NCBI GenBank assembly: GCA_963793295.1
Contig: CAWBZX010000041.1
Location: 155,088 to 219,087, forward strand
Length of the DNA stretch: 64,000 bases
Direction of reading: 5' to 3'
From: JAHDHW01 sp963793295
GTDB taxonomy: Bacteria > Bacteroidota > Bacteroidia > Chitinophagales > Saprospiraceae
Part shown: positions 10,099 to 19,505 of the stretch, piece after piece
How the letters are laid out: each line of letters opens with the position of its first letter
Numbering within the stretch: the stretch's first letter is position 1
Program-made: the position numbers and the translations under genes
The notes under the pieces: model-generated
Seen by the model: the letters and a program-made list of their open reading frames with translations, nothing else
Database searches by the model: none
What the model was told of the DNA's origin: nothing

Positions 10099-10605
10099 CT
10101 AGGCCTTTGTATTTTTTGGTTTCAAAGTTTCATACTCTGGTTTTAAAAGGGACATCAAAATCAGGTTTTTATAACCATCATCCATTTTTATGCATTCACG
10201 AAGCAGGCCTTCCTCTTTAAACCCTTCAGATTTGTAAAGGTATAGCGCTCGCGTATTAAATTCAAAAACATCGAGCCAAAGTCGGTGACAGTTCAGTTTT
10301 TCAAAACAGTATTTTTTTACTGCTTTCACAGCTGCTCTGCCATAACCTTTTCCTTTTTCAGCGATGGCAATCCTTTTGAATTCGATAGCATTATTTGGAT
10401 TGGTAAGCCCTAGCAAAATAGCATAGCCGATAATTTTTTCCTGATCTTTAAAAGTCAGGTGCAATTCATCAGGATTTTCAATCACTTCATAATGTCTTTC
10501 CAATGGATAAGTACCAATAAATCGGCTGTTATCCTGATGGTTTTCAATCTCGATAATATTTGGTAAATCTTCTTTAATCGTTAACATTAGTTGAAGTATT
10601 TTCAT
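10099..10605 (-). CDS. GNAT-family N-acetyltransferase
   Basis: A 168-residue acetyltransferase of the RimJ/RimL-like GNAT group. It would move acetyl from acetyl-CoA to an amine, substrate unknown. Seen: the acetyl-CoA loop AIAEKGKGYGRAAVKAVKKY (about residues 92-111), preceded by the beta-4 strand FKRIAI, and the C-terminal LDVFEFNTRALYLYKSEGF typical of the family. The length is normal. It shares the terminator at 10041-10079 with the convergent T9SS gene. Confidence 0.88.
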   Translation of the reverse strand: MKILQLMLTIKEDLPNIIEIENHQDNSRFIGTYPLERHYEVIENPDELHLTFKDQEKIIGYAILLGLTNPNNAIEFKRIAIAEKGKGYGRAAVKAVKKYCFEKLNCHRLWLDVFEFNTRALYLYKSEGFKEEGLLRECIKMDDGYKNLILMSLLKPEYETLKPKNTKA

Positions 10606-10750
10606 TGAGCAATGGAATTTTAGTCAATAATCTGTAGCTTGAACTTGCTTAATGCGGTGCATTAAAGGTGATGGCTATTTTTTTTTGATTCATTTTTTGA
10701 GCGATCAAAAAATGAATAAGAATAGAATAAAATATTTTGGATCAAGACAC

Positions 10751-11017
10751 TCATTGATATTTTTCCATAACCGGTGACCAGGCATCCATCGCGATTACTT
10801 TTTCTTCTTTCGTAAAAACGGTATGCGGTATATTGGAAGGAATGGCGATTACTTCCCCTGAATTTACACACTTTATAGTTCCTTCAAAATCAAAATACAG
10901 TTTTCTTTCCAGCACCATAGTGATCTGCTCGCTTTCATGGCTGTGTTTTTCAAACAGACAATTAGGCTCCGCTTCAAAGTAAGTGAACATCGTTTTTTGA
11001 AGCGCCACTGCCCACAT
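10751..11017 (-). CDS. Small cupin protein, 5' end uncertain
   Basis: A single cupin barrel of at least 88 residues with the metal-binding pattern EKHSHESEQITMVLE then IPSNIPHTVFTKEE. Such proteins bind a metal and a small molecule; the substrate is unknown. The ATG at 11017 lies inside conserved-looking sequence: the frame stays open upstream to about 11081 with a plausible strand but no ATG. A protein-like stretch (ENQAQYYSKDILQLKP) continues in another frame up to about 11140. One missing base near 11036 would join the two, so the gene may be frameshifted and start about 35 codons earlier. Confidence 0.7.
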   Translation of the reverse strand: MWAVALQKTMFTYFEAEPNCLFEKHSHESEQITMVLERKLYFDFEGTIKCVNSGEVIAIPSNIPHTVFTKEEKVIAMDAWSPVMEKYQ

Positions 11018-11131
11018 TTTTGCACCTTTTACGCCGGCTTCAATTGTAAAATGTCTTTGGAATAATACTGCGCCTGATTTTCAATATTGAGCTTAATGCA
11101 AGTGGCACTCGAAGGACAAATGCTTTTAAAT

Positions 11132-11512
11132 TCATCTGTATTTAAAATATGTTGAGGAGCCTTCGTCGCGCTCTATTTCAGTAAATCCAATGTGTAAAAA
11201 ATAATCCCTTGCTGTGGTAGTCAACAGGTAAAAATCCTTCACATTGTTTAACAGTGCATGTGCCTTGATCCGTTCAATCAGTGCTTTTCCGATTTTCTGT
11301 GAACGGTAAGACGGATCAACTACAAGAGAGCGAAACAATGCATTTTTGCTATAAATCTCCAAACCCACGGCACCAATCAGCGTATCCTCTTTTTGAGCTA
11401 TGATAAAATCCTTATAGTGATTTTCCACCCCTGCGGTAGGTAAGTCATTTTCGTGGAGCAGGCTTACAATTTGATTTACATCTTCCTTGTTTGCAAATCT
11501 ATAGTTGAGCAT
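11132..11512 (-). CDS. GNAT N-acetyltransferase, ArsN2-like
   Basis: A compact acetyltransferase of about 126 residues from the chosen start (MLNYRFANKEDV). The frame is open further, to 11584, but that would overlap the coiled-coil gene by 59 bases, and the extra 24 residues look unlike the family. Seen: LLHENDLPTAG near the N-terminus, as in ArsN2-type proteins associated with arsenic resistance; the acetyl-CoA loop VVDPSYRSQKIGKALIERI; and the C-terminal FLHIGFTEIERDE. No arsenic genes are nearby, so the substrate remains open. Confidence 0.78.
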   Translation of the reverse strand: MLNYRFANKEDVNQIVSLLHENDLPTAGVENHYKDFIIAQKEDTLIGAVGLEIYSKNALFRSLVVDPSYRSQKIGKALIERIKAHALLNNVKDFYLLTTTARDYFLHIGFTEIERDEGSSTYFKYR

Positions 11513-11525
11513 TGGGTAATAATAT

Positions 11526-12425
11526 TTAAGGGTTTTTTGTTTGCAGCAATCTGGTCGTCTGGTCAATTGCGTATTGAATTTCAACGATCTTAGCTTTCAG
11601 TTTTGTCAATTCATTTTGCAGATTCCGGGTTTTTGACAGATTGTTTAAAGTTTTTTCAGCAAATAGCTCCAGTTTTCTTTTAAGTGCATTACAATCAGGA
11701 ATGATTTTTTTCAAATCCTTGCTGTCATTAGAACTGATAAATTTTTCAAATTTCGACAAATTTTTCAACGCTATATTATAATGGAGCAATTCATGGTTTT
11801 GTTTATGGAGTGCCTTTTCGATCTTTTCAAATTCTATTTCAAATATTTTCATCTTTTCTGGCTGGCTGAGGTCCCAGTTTTGCCAGGTTTCGATTTGGTT
11901 CAAAGCGTTTTCCATTTCTTCCAGATACACCTGGATTTTTCTTCCGGAGTTCATCAATTTATGAGAAGCAATTTTAAACCTGTTTTTTATAACAATGGTT
12001 TTGTCGGATTCTTTTTTGACTGAAAGTTCAATGGTTTGATTCTTTTTGAGCTTTAATTGCCGGAGCTGCAATTCCTTTTCCGGAAGCTTCGAAACCTTTT
12101 CACGAAGGATTTCGATTTCGAATTCGATTAATTTTATTGCCTTTTCCGCATCTTTGAGTTGAACTACTGCGTCGTGATATTCCTGCTGTGCCTTCTTCAG
12201 CCTTTCGGCCTTTTCCTCCTGCTGATTTAAAAAAAGATCGAGAAAACTTTTCTTTTGGAGATTTAAAATATCCTGGTATTCCTTTCCTACCTTTTGCTCT
12301 AGTTTCGCTATGCCAGCCTGTTCCGCCAGAAGCTGCTTTTCCAGTTTTTTTAAATAGCCCGCTGCCCTTTTCAGGTTAGCTACTTCAAGCTGCAGTTCCA
12401 GAATCTGATCGGCCAGGCTTTTCAT
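11526..12425 (-). CDS. Coiled-coil protein, unknown function
   Basis: A 299-residue protein that is almost entirely predicted coiled coil: long heptad runs rich in Lys, Glu, Leu and Gln from the first residue (LADQILELQLEVANLKRAAG). No signal peptide, membrane helix or catalytic motif was seen, so it is probably cytoplasmic and structural. Its last 60 residues (KLKAKIVEIQYAIDQTTRLL) match a decayed fragment at 29215-29405. This shows a second copy once existed near the lipoprotein cassettes. It starts 271 bases before the divergent LytTR regulator, so the two may share a control region. Confidence 0.6.
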   Translation of the reverse strand: MKSLADQILELQLEVANLKRAAGYLKKLEKQLLAEQAGIAKLEQKVGKEYQDILNLQKKSFLDLFLNQQEEKAERLKKAQQEYHDAVVQLKDAEKAIKLIEFEIEILREKVSKLPEKELQLRQLKLKKNQTIELSVKKESDKTIVIKNRFKIASHKLMNSGRKIQVYLEEMENALNQIETWQNWDLSQPEKMKIFEIEFEKIEKALHKQNHELLHYNIALKNLSKFEKFISSNDSKDLKKIIPDCNALKRKLELFAEKTLNNLSKTRNLQNELTKLKAKIVEIQYAIDQTTRLLQTKNP

Positions 12426-12695
12426 TTTTACAATTATTATATTTAAAACGGTTTACTGTAATAGGAACGACTGGTTTCAAAATGATGAAAATAATCCAAA
12501 TTGATAACAACTCAAATTATAAAAGGTAAAACCCAAACCCAAAAATAACAATGTAAGTATCACACGGAATTTATAAGATTATTAATGCTCAGGTTTAATT
12601 CTTTTTCGATATTGTTAATAATGAGTATATTAGCAGAAAGCGTTTAGTTACAATTTTACAAATTTCGGATTGTGTTAACCCTGAAACAAAAATGA

Positions 12696-13448
12696 ATGAC
12701 TGCTATCATCGTTGAGGACGAAATCCAGAGTCATAATGTATTGAGTAAACTACTTTCCCAAAGCCACCCAGATGTAGAAGTTTTGGCTTCGGCCTTTACC
12801 ATTGAAGAAGGCTACCAAAAATTAACGACGCTCAAACCGGATTTGGTTTTTTTGGATATTGAACTTCCGGATGGGTCGGGCTTTGATTTATTAAAACGAA
12901 TACCAGATCCTGAATTTTCTGTTATTTTTATTACTGCTTTTGATAACTATGCGGTCACAGCCATCCGCTTTGGGGCGCTCGATTATTTATTAAAACCGGC
13001 CGGAGAGGAAGAGCTGGCTGATGCGTTGCAGAGAGCACGACAGAAAATCCAAAAAAAAATTACAGCAGAACAATTAGAAATCATTTGGGAAACGTTGGCC
13101 AATATTCAGGAGAAAAAGCTACCCGAACGAATGAGCATCTCTACTGCTGATGGAATCCTTTATAAAAATGTCGAAGATATCATCCGATTGGAAGCGCAGC
13201 AAAACTACACTGAATTTACAATTGCCAACAGCCCTAAAAAATTACTCGCCTCTGTCCATCTCGGTAAGTACGAAGAGCAATTTGAACTTTACGATGATTT
13301 TGTAAGAGTTCACCGCTCTCACCTCGTTAACCTCCACTACGTCGACAAATATGTCAAATCCGATGGCGGATACCTCGTCATGAAAAACGGTGATACCATA
13401 CCCGTTTCCCGAAAATACAAAGATGACTTACTGGATAAACTTGGCTAA
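12696..13448 (+). CDS. LytTR-family response regulator
   Basis: A 250-residue two-component regulator. The receiver domain (about 1-120) has the acidic pair (VEDE), phospho-accepting Asp54 (LVFLDIELPDG), the Thr/Ala site (IFITAFDNYA) and Lys105 (LLKPAGEEE). The LytTR DNA-binding domain covers about 145-250 (VRVHRSHLVNLHYVDKYVKS, IPVSRKYKDDL). LytTR regulators pair with LytS-type kinases such as those at 16274 and 19506, 2.8 kb downstream, which makes them candidate partners. A truncated copy of this gene and its upstream region lies at 30472. Confidence 0.92.
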   Translation: MTAIIVEDEIQSHNVLSKLLSQSHPDVEVLASAFTIEEGYQKLTTLKPDLVFLDIELPDGSGFDLLKRIPDPEFSVIFITAFDNYAVTAIRFGALDYLLKPAGEEELADALQRARQKIQKKITAEQLEIIWETLANIQEKKLPERMSISTADGILYKNVEDIIRLEAQQNYTEFTIANSPKKLLASVHLGKYEEQFELYDDFVRVHRSHLVNLHYVDKYVKSDGGYLVMKNGDTIPVSRKYKDDLLDKLG

Positions 13449-13452
13449 GCTG

Positions 13453-13473
13453 ATTTCATTCGTTCAATGAAAT
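13453..13473 (+). terminator. Short hairpin after the LytTR gene
   Basis: An eight-base perfect stem (atttcatt / aatgaaat) around a five-base loop lies four bases after the LytTR stop codon. It is AT-rich with only a weak T-run after it, so any terminator role is tentative. Confidence 0.3.
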
Positions 13474-13640
13474 TGATTATTCGTACACCAGAACCTTGTT
13501 TCTATTAAATTTTTGTTGTCAATTTAAAATTCTTCATTATCTTTAGAAGGACAAATATACTATTGCTCAATTTATCTTTTACAAAATTTTAGATATGTAG
13601 ATAGTTTTGAATTGAGCTTTAACCTCAAAAAAAGAATAAT

Positions 13641-13934
13641 ATGGCATATACTAATTTTGGTTCTCATATTACTGAGGGTGGCAGTGGCGCTCCAGCTGAT
13701 TCATACTTTCATATAGATGATGTTAATGAAGTAGCTAAGCAGTTTGGAGCAGTGGCTGTTCAAGCCAGAAATGTGATGGTGAATGGTACACCAGGTATAG
13801 CTCTTGTAGCTGTTAGTAGTTTTACACCAGGAGGTACAGCAAGTACATATTTAGAGGGACCTATTCATATTATGGCTTTGTCTTGTCCTCCATGGACGGA
13901 TCCAGTCGGTAGGCAATATATTGCTCCTGCATAA
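13641..13934 (+). CDS. Hypothetical 97-residue protein
   Basis: I do not recognise this family. The 97 residues are rich in Gly, Ala and Val, with no signal peptide and a single Cys near the end (ALSCPPWTDPVGRQYIAPA). The first third resembles a flexible Gly/Ser segment (HITEGGSGAPADSYFHIDD). It sits between the LytTR regulator and the Dyp-type peroxidase, 132 bases before the latter, so co-expression is possible. A purine-rich stretch precedes the ATG. It could be a small partner of the peroxidase, but nothing in the sequence proves it. Confidence 0.5.
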   Translation: MAYTNFGSHITEGGSGAPADSYFHIDDVNEVAKQFGAVAVQARNVMVNGTPGIALVAVSSFTPGGTASTYLEGPIHIMALSCPPWTDPVGRQYIAPA

Positions 13935-14066
13935 TATGGACTAACAACCATCGGAATTAAAATTTTCGCATTCTTTAAAATATTTATGAAAGGATTTTTG
14001 TTCATTGACCCTTTTTAATAGAGTCCTATGGATATGTATATTTTCTGAATTTTAAAATTCAATATA

Positions 14067-16181
14067 ATGTCATTTATTGATCAACAAACTGCTACACTGT
14101 TAAATAATATCCAGAACAATATTTTGATATCACATGGAAGGGAGCATTCCCGGTATTTTTTTATACGATTTGATGATAACACCCCTTCAAATTTCATTCG
14201 TTATAAAATAAGTCGTAATTCTGGATATATTACAACAGCTTTAGATCAACATAATAATTATATAGCATATAAAGCGTATAAAAATTCAAAAAATGAACTT
14301 TACAAATTTAAAAATCAACTTGTAGTTATTGCCAAGGATAAAGATGCAACTTCTAAATTATTTGAAAATACGATAGTATTAGTTGAAGAATCAATCCAAA
14401 ATTTAGTTAAAACTTTTAGGAGCGAAGAGGCTACAATTGACTTTAAAATGTGGAGAGATAAATTTGATTGGGAATTTCTTGACTGGGCAAAAAAGTATTG
14501 GAGAGAAAAAATTGAGAAATTTATTAAAAACCATTTAAATAAATTGCAAAAAGAGAGTGCACATGAAAAAGGCGTGTTCAATGAGAGTGCCTTTAAAAAG
14601 GCTATTAAAAATTATTTTGAATCAGCTGTTCGCTACAAAATGAAATATAAAGAAGAGGTAATGGTTTCTTTTTGTCTTTCTTCATCAGGGTATAAAAAAC
14701 TCAGCCTTGATAATAAATATTTTCCAAAAGATACATCTTTTGTTAGAGGGATGAAAAATTATCAATCTCAAAATATTCTAAATGATTCTATTGAAAAAAA
14801 CTGGGATAGCAATTTCCAAAAGGAAATAGATGCAGTTGTTATTGTTGCGCATGAAAATAGAAGTAGATTAGAAAAAAGTACTGAAATTTTAAAAAATATC
14901 TTAAAAGATGGAGGTCAAATTCTTTTTCATGAAGAAGGCAAGAAATTATATAAAAAAGTTAATGGAAAATTAATTGGGATAGAGCATTTTGGATATCCAG
15001 ATGGATTAAGCCAGCCTGGCTTTATTAAAAGTAAATATCCAAAAAAAATAGAATTAATAGAAGAAAACTTGAAATTAGTCCTTGTAAAAGAACAATTGTT
15101 TAAAGACAAAATAAATAGATTAAGAGAATTAGAATCTAATATAGGATTAACGAAAGAAGAAAAAGAAAAATTAGAAGAGCTTGAAAACGCATTTGGTAGT
15201 TATTTAGTATTCAGAAAGTTAGAGCAAAATGTTAAACAGTTTAATTCAAAGGTCAGAACTCTAGCTGAAAAAATGCAGATTTTTAAAATAAAAACTGAAA
15301 TAGCTAAAATAACCGAAGTGAAGGAGAATGCAACTATAGGAGAAATAAAAGAATTGATTGAGAAAGTCAAAAACAAAAGTAGAGTTAATCAAGAAATATC
15401 CAAGGAAAATAGCATACTCATAGAGGAAATAAAAAAACTTGAAAACTTTGAAAACAGTGAACATGGTAAAAAACTAATAGAATTAGCAGAGGCCCAATTG
15501 ATGGGTCGATACAAGAACGATGCTACCCCAATTGTTCTTTCTAAGCTAGATGATAAATATAAAAATCATAAAGAAAAATTAATTAAAGAATTTAACAATT
15601 ATGATGGAGAAGATCATAATCCTTCAACGTTTAAAAAATTTGCAGAATATGGAGGAAGAGTCTGCCCATTTCATGCCCATATTCGTAAAGCCAATCCTCG
15701 ATCAACAGATAAAAAAATTCGATTTCAAAACATTTATGAAAGCACTGATTTTTATGGGGTAAAAGGATTAGAAGTAGAAAAGAATAACGTTGAGGCCCGC
15801 ATAGTTAGGCGTGGTTACACATATGATTATTTAGAAAAAGGAAGGCACCATGACTTAAATGATGAACCGGAAAATGATGTTGGCCTTTTATTTATAAGTT
15901 ATCAGGCAAGCATAAAAGGGCAATTTGAAAAAATTTCAGGTTGGTGCAATTCACCCTCCTTTCCGCCAAAAAGTATTACTAATCAGAATTTTGATGTAGG
16001 TTTAGATCCTATTATTGGGCAGTTGTCAAAACAAAATAAGGATGAATGCAAACAATTTTGGGATGAAGATAATGGCAATGAAAAAACACCTTTTCTTTTT
16101 GGCAATGTTGTAAAACCAAAAGGAGGAGAATATTTCTTTGCGCCTTCTATTACTTTTTTAAAAAAATTAAAAAACTTTTGA
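14067..16181 (+). CDS. Dyp-type haem peroxidase with a large coiled-coil insertion
   Basis: A 704-residue protein of the dye-decolourising peroxidase superfamily, which uses haem and hydrogen peroxide to oxidise dyes, lignin-like aromatics or cargo-specific substrates. Seen: the GxxDG distal motif FGYPDGLSQPGF (Asp near residue 312); the proximal haem ligand His538 in CPFHAHIRKANPR; the distal Arg in IVRRGYTY (Arg581); and the C-terminal signatures GLLFISYQASI, LDPIIGQ and KPKGGEYFFAPSITFL. Between the two haem motifs lies about 200 residues of Lys/Glu-rich coiled coil (about 322-520), not normal for the family (usually 300-500 residues total). A further Lys-rich helical segment lies at about 105-190. 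No signal peptide. The gene is noticeably more AT- and Lys/Asn-rich than its neighbours. Confidence 0.82.
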   Translation: MSFIDQQTATLLNNIQNNILISHGREHSRYFFIRFDDNTPSNFIRYKISRNSGYITTALDQHNNYIAYKAYKNSKNELYKFKNQLVVIAKDKDATSKLFENTIVLVEESIQNLVKTFRSEEATIDFKMWRDKFDWEFLDWAKKYWREKIEKFIKNHLNKLQKESAHEKGVFNESAFKKAIKNYFESAVRYKMKYKEEVMVSFCLSSSGYKKLSLDNKYFPKDTSFVRGMKNYQSQNILNDSIEKNWDSNFQKEIDAVVIVAHENRSRLEKSTEILKNILKDGGQILFHEEGKKLYKKVNGKLIGIEHFGYPDGLSQPGFIKSKYPKKIELIEENLKLVLVKEQLFKDKINRLRELESNIGLTKEEKEKLEELENAFGSYLVFRKLEQNVKQFNSKVRTLAEKMQIFKIKTEIAKITEVKENATIGEIKELIEKVKNKSRVNQEISKENSILIEEIKKLENFENSEHGKKLIELAEAQLMGRYKNDATPIVLSKLDDKYKNHKEKLIKEFNNYDGEDHNPSTFKKFAEYGGRVCPFHAHIRKANPRSTDKKIRFQNIYESTDFYGVKGLEVEKNNVEARIVRRGYTYDYLEKGRHHDLNDEPENDVGLLFISYQASIKGQFEKISGWCNSPSFPPKSITNQNFDVGLDPIIGQLSKQNKDECKQFWDEDNGNEKTPFLFGNVVKPKGGEYFFAPSITFLKKLKNF

Positions 16182-16273
16182 TTAGGAAAAACAATCTCTC
16201 AAAAAATTATTCGGAATAGTTGTTAATAGAATACATAGTTTATTAATTTACATTGTCACATCAGTAAAATACA

Positions 16274-19200
16274 ATGCGCAATGCAAAATTCCGGATTTGT
16301 AGATCCTGTTTATTCTTCATAACTATTCTTCTCCTTCCTTTTTCAATAAAAGGTCAGTCCGAAGTTTTTTCTTTCCAAAGGCTGACCGTTGCCCAAAACC
16401 TCACTTCCCAAAACAACAATCGTTTCATTTATAGAGATTCTGAAGGATTTGTATGGATCAGTTCACAGGATGGATTGAATCGCTATGACGGTAAAGCAAT
16501 AAAACAATATTTACCAATTGCAGATGATTCACTTTCCTTATCCAGCAGCGGTATCGAAGGCATGTTTTTCGAAGATAAAACAGGGAATCTATGGATCAGC
16601 ACTACGGATTATTTAAACTATTTTGATCGAAAAAGGGAATATTTTATAAGACATGACCTCGGAACTTGTCTTGATGTCGATACCTCCAAAACTATAAAGA
16701 GAAACAGGGTGCTTTTTCAGGACACGTTACACAACCGACTTTGGGTATGGTATAAGGATAGCATTTTTGTTTACGCTCCTGATCAACAAAAATTTCTTTA
16801 TTCCCTGGATACTTTGAGTTATCTGCAAGGCTTGGGTTTGCAGATGCAGGCAGCTAAGAATGTCCCCGGGCATTATCTTTTCGTACCACAACCTGGAGGT
16901 TGGCAAATAAGATATTATCAAGACCGAATAAAAATCTGGGAAAGAGATTACCCGGAAAAAAAAGATCCGAAATACCGGGCCTGGAAATTCTTCTTCGAAA
17001 ACGAAAACCGACTCTGGATCGGAACAGATGCAGGGCTGGTAATGCAGGATATTGGTACAGGTAGTTTCAGTATTTACAACAACTTTATGGATCATCACGT
17101 AGCTCCGGTTACCGGCTTAGTTCCATATGGCGAAGATAAGCTGGTAGTAGCTACAAATGAAAAGGGCATTTACTATTTCAATACCAATCGCCTAGAATTT
17201 ACACAACGATTTTACGCTGATGAAGAAGACGGAATCGAAGCCTTTGAGTACCCTGTTGAACACATCTATCTTGACCCGGAAAACAACCTGTGGATAGCTT
17301 CTCCGGGCAGGGGTGTATATCATACAAACCTGAGGAAGAAAAAGTTTAATTCTTATTTGAAAGACCGTGTGGGTAGTCCTTCAGGAATGAATTATATTAA
17401 GGCTATGACGGAAGATGCCAAAGGACATATTTGGTGCTTGACCAGGAATGGCATTGTAGTGTTGGATCAATATGGAAAGTCAATTTCTGGCTTTGAAAAT
17501 TATCGTGGAGACAAAGTCCCATTCACAGGGAGCAATCCCTTTTTCATTTTTTGTGACCGGGAAGATCGCATTTGGGTAGGTGTACATCAAGGCTTATATA
17601 TGCTTACAAAAGTTGGGGCACAGTTTATGGAAATAGCTGCTCCAGCGGAATCTGCTACCGACAGGCCCGTTTTTACCTATGTTAACCAATTGTCTAATGG
17701 AAGAATTCTGGTATCCACATTGAAAGCTGGCATATTCGAGGCATTTGTAGATAATGATAAGGTAACGTTAAGAAATTTACCAGAACTCAAAGAGGTAGAG
17801 GGCGCTTATGGTATAATTTACGAAAACCAAAAGGGTCAGGTGTTATTTTGCAAGCTTTGGGATAGTGTGCTGGTTTTTGATCAGGACAACAACAATAATC
17901 TTGTTCATGATACAACCTTATCCATGAAACCAATGGTTAATGCTTTTCTTGAAGACCAACTGGAGCAAATCATTTGGATAGCCACTGACAATGGATTGCA
18001 TCAATTGGATTTAGAAAAGAGTCCCTATAAACTCCAACAGGACACCTTGTTGCCTTTCCACAATCTAAAAGGTCTGTTACAGGATGAACAACGAAATTTG
18101 TGGATCAGTACAAACCGCGGTCTGGTTCAATACCATCCGGATTCAGTAAATTGGAAAGTTTTTCAACGGTCAGACGGCTTACAAGACCAGGAATTCAATT
18201 TTTGGTCAGCCTTGAAAACCAGCAATAGTCTATTCGCCTTCGGCGGTGTCAACGGCGTCAATATTTTTGATCCTAATACAATCAAAGACTTAAATACCCC
18301 TGCAAAACCAACAATTACCTCTATTCTGGTTGAAGATATGCCCTGGAAAAACCCAAGTTGTGCGTTAACAGCTGCTACCAATATTTCCCAAATACAGAAG
18401 ATGAATTTGAAGTGGAGGGAGAATACTTTGACTTTTACTTTTGCAGCATTGGAGTACAGTGATCCTTCCGCCAATCAATTTAAATACCAAATGGTTGGAT
18501 TGGATGAAAACATGGTTTATAGCGGGACTGACAACTCTGCCCGTTATGCTGAGCTGAAACCGAGAGATTACACCTTCGAGGTTTATGCTTCTAATTCGGA
18601 CGGGGTTTGGTTCGGTCCCCGCCGACTGGATATTACTATCCAACCGCCCTGGTGGGAAACCTGGGAGTTCCGTATAATTGCCGGGCTTTTACTGGCATTT
18701 ATACTTTACGCTATTTATCGCTACCGTATAGCCCAGATACGCAAGGAAGAAGAATTTAAACGCAAAGAAGCAGAGTACAAACAACTCGTTGCGGAGACTG
18801 AAACCGCAGTGTTGCGCCTTCAGATGAACCCGCATTTCATTTTCAACAGTATGAACTCGATCAATAGTTACATCCTTCAAAAGGATGTGGATACTGCGAG
18901 CGATTACCTGCACCGTTTTGCGACACTGATGCGGATGATCCTGAAATTTGCGGCTAAACCATTGATTGCCGTTTCGGATGAGATCGACTTGCTGGAACTT
19001 TATTTGCAAACGGAAGCGATGCGTTTTGATAAAAAATTTAGTTACGATTTCGATCTAAAAGATGATCTCGATCCTGATGAATTTGTCCTTCCAACGATGA
19101 TCTTGCAGCCCTTTGTAGAAAATGCGATCTGGCATGGGCTTTCAAGCAAAAATGAAGGAGAAGGTCATATAAAAATCAGCTTTTGGCAGGAAAACGAAAG

Positions 19201-19426
19201 CCTGCTTTGCAGCGTGGCCGATAATGGAATTGGCAGAGACGCTTCTGGTCAGATCAGTCAAAAAGCCAAAACGCATGAATCCAAGGCGCTTTCCATTACC
19301 GAACATCGCCTTCGATTATTAGGAAATAAAAATGGCAATGAAGCTTCTTTTGAAATCCATGATTTGGTAGATGCTGCTCAAAATCCAGCCGGAACAAAAG
19401 TGGTTCTTCGGTTTCCTTTGCTGTAA
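16274..19426 (+). CDS. LytS-type sensor histidine kinase with beta-propeller sensor
   Basis: A 1050-residue membrane sensor. Order: signal peptide (about 1-28); two seven-bladed-propeller halves made of Reg_prop repeats (DSEGFVWISSQDGLNRYDG, EDKTGNLWISTTDYL, ENENRLWIGTDAGL); a Y_Y_Y domain (about 735-800, KYQMVGLDENMVYSGTDNSA); one membrane helix (about 803-820); a coiled-coil linker; and the His_kinase domain with LRLQMNPHFIFNSMNSINSY (His near 856) and a HATPase (NGIGRD). Periplasmic ligand sensing is relayed to a LytTR regulator, plausibly the one at 12696. The next gene is a tandem paralogue. Confidence 0.9.
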   Translation: MRNAKFRICRSCLFFITILLLPFSIKGQSEVFSFQRLTVAQNLTSQNNNRFIYRDSEGFVWISSQDGLNRYDGKAIKQYLPIADDSLSLSSSGIEGMFFEDKTGNLWISTTDYLNYFDRKREYFIRHDLGTCLDVDTSKTIKRNRVLFQDTLHNRLWVWYKDSIFVYAPDQQKFLYSLDTLSYLQGLGLQMQAAKNVPGHYLFVPQPGGWQIRYYQDRIKIWERDYPEKKDPKYRAWKFFFENENRLWIGTDAGLVMQDIGTGSFSIYNNFMDHHVAPVTGLVPYGEDKLVVATNEKGIYYFNTNRLEFTQRFYADEEDGIEAFEYPVEHIYLDPENNLWIASPGRGVYHTNLRKKKFNSYLKDRVGSPSGMNYIKAMTEDAKGHIWCLTRNGIVVLDQYGKSISGFENYRGDKVPFTGSNPFFIFCDREDRIWVGVHQGLYMLTKVGAQFMEIAAPAESATDRPVFTYVNQLSNGRILVSTLKAGIFEAFVDNDKVTLRNLPELKEVEGAYGIIYENQKGQVLFCKLWDSVLVFDQDNNNNLVHDTTLSMKPMVNAFLEDQLEQIIWIATDNGLHQLDLEKSPYKLQQDTLLPFHNLKGLLQDEQRNLWISTNRGLVQYHPDSVNWKVFQRSDGLQDQEFNFWSALKTSNSLFAFGGVNGVNIFDPNTIKDLNTPAKPTITSILVEDMPWKNPSCALTAATNISQIQKMNLKWRENTLTFTFAALEYSDPSANQFKYQMVGLDENMVYSGTDNSARYAELKPRDYTFEVYASNSDGVWFGPRRLDITIQPPWWETWEFRIIAGLLLAFILYAIYRYRIAQIRKEEEFKRKEAEYKQLVAETETAVLRLQMNPHFIFNSMNSINSYILQKDVDTASDYLHRFATLMRMILKFAAKPLIAVSDEIDLLELYLQTEAMRFDKKFSYDFDLKDDLDPDEFVLPTMILQPFVENAIWHGLSSKNEGEGHIKISFWQENESLLCSVADNGIGRDASGQISQKAKTHESKALSITEHRLRLLGNKNGNEASFEIHDLVDAAQNPAGTKVVLRFPLL

Positions 19427-19505
19427 ACTGATTTACACGCGGCATTTACATTCCTCTTTCTGCAATTTAGTTGTTATCTTAGATAGATACCTTTGACGAA
19501 ATACA

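Noticed and set aside
10662..10871. 69-residue minus-strand ORF
   Set aside because: Overlaps the cupin gene in another frame and shows no family feature.
11513..11584. Longer N-terminus for the ArsN2-like acetyltransferase
   Set aside because: It would overlap the coiled-coil gene and adds residues unlike the GNAT start; the internal ATG at 11512 fits better.
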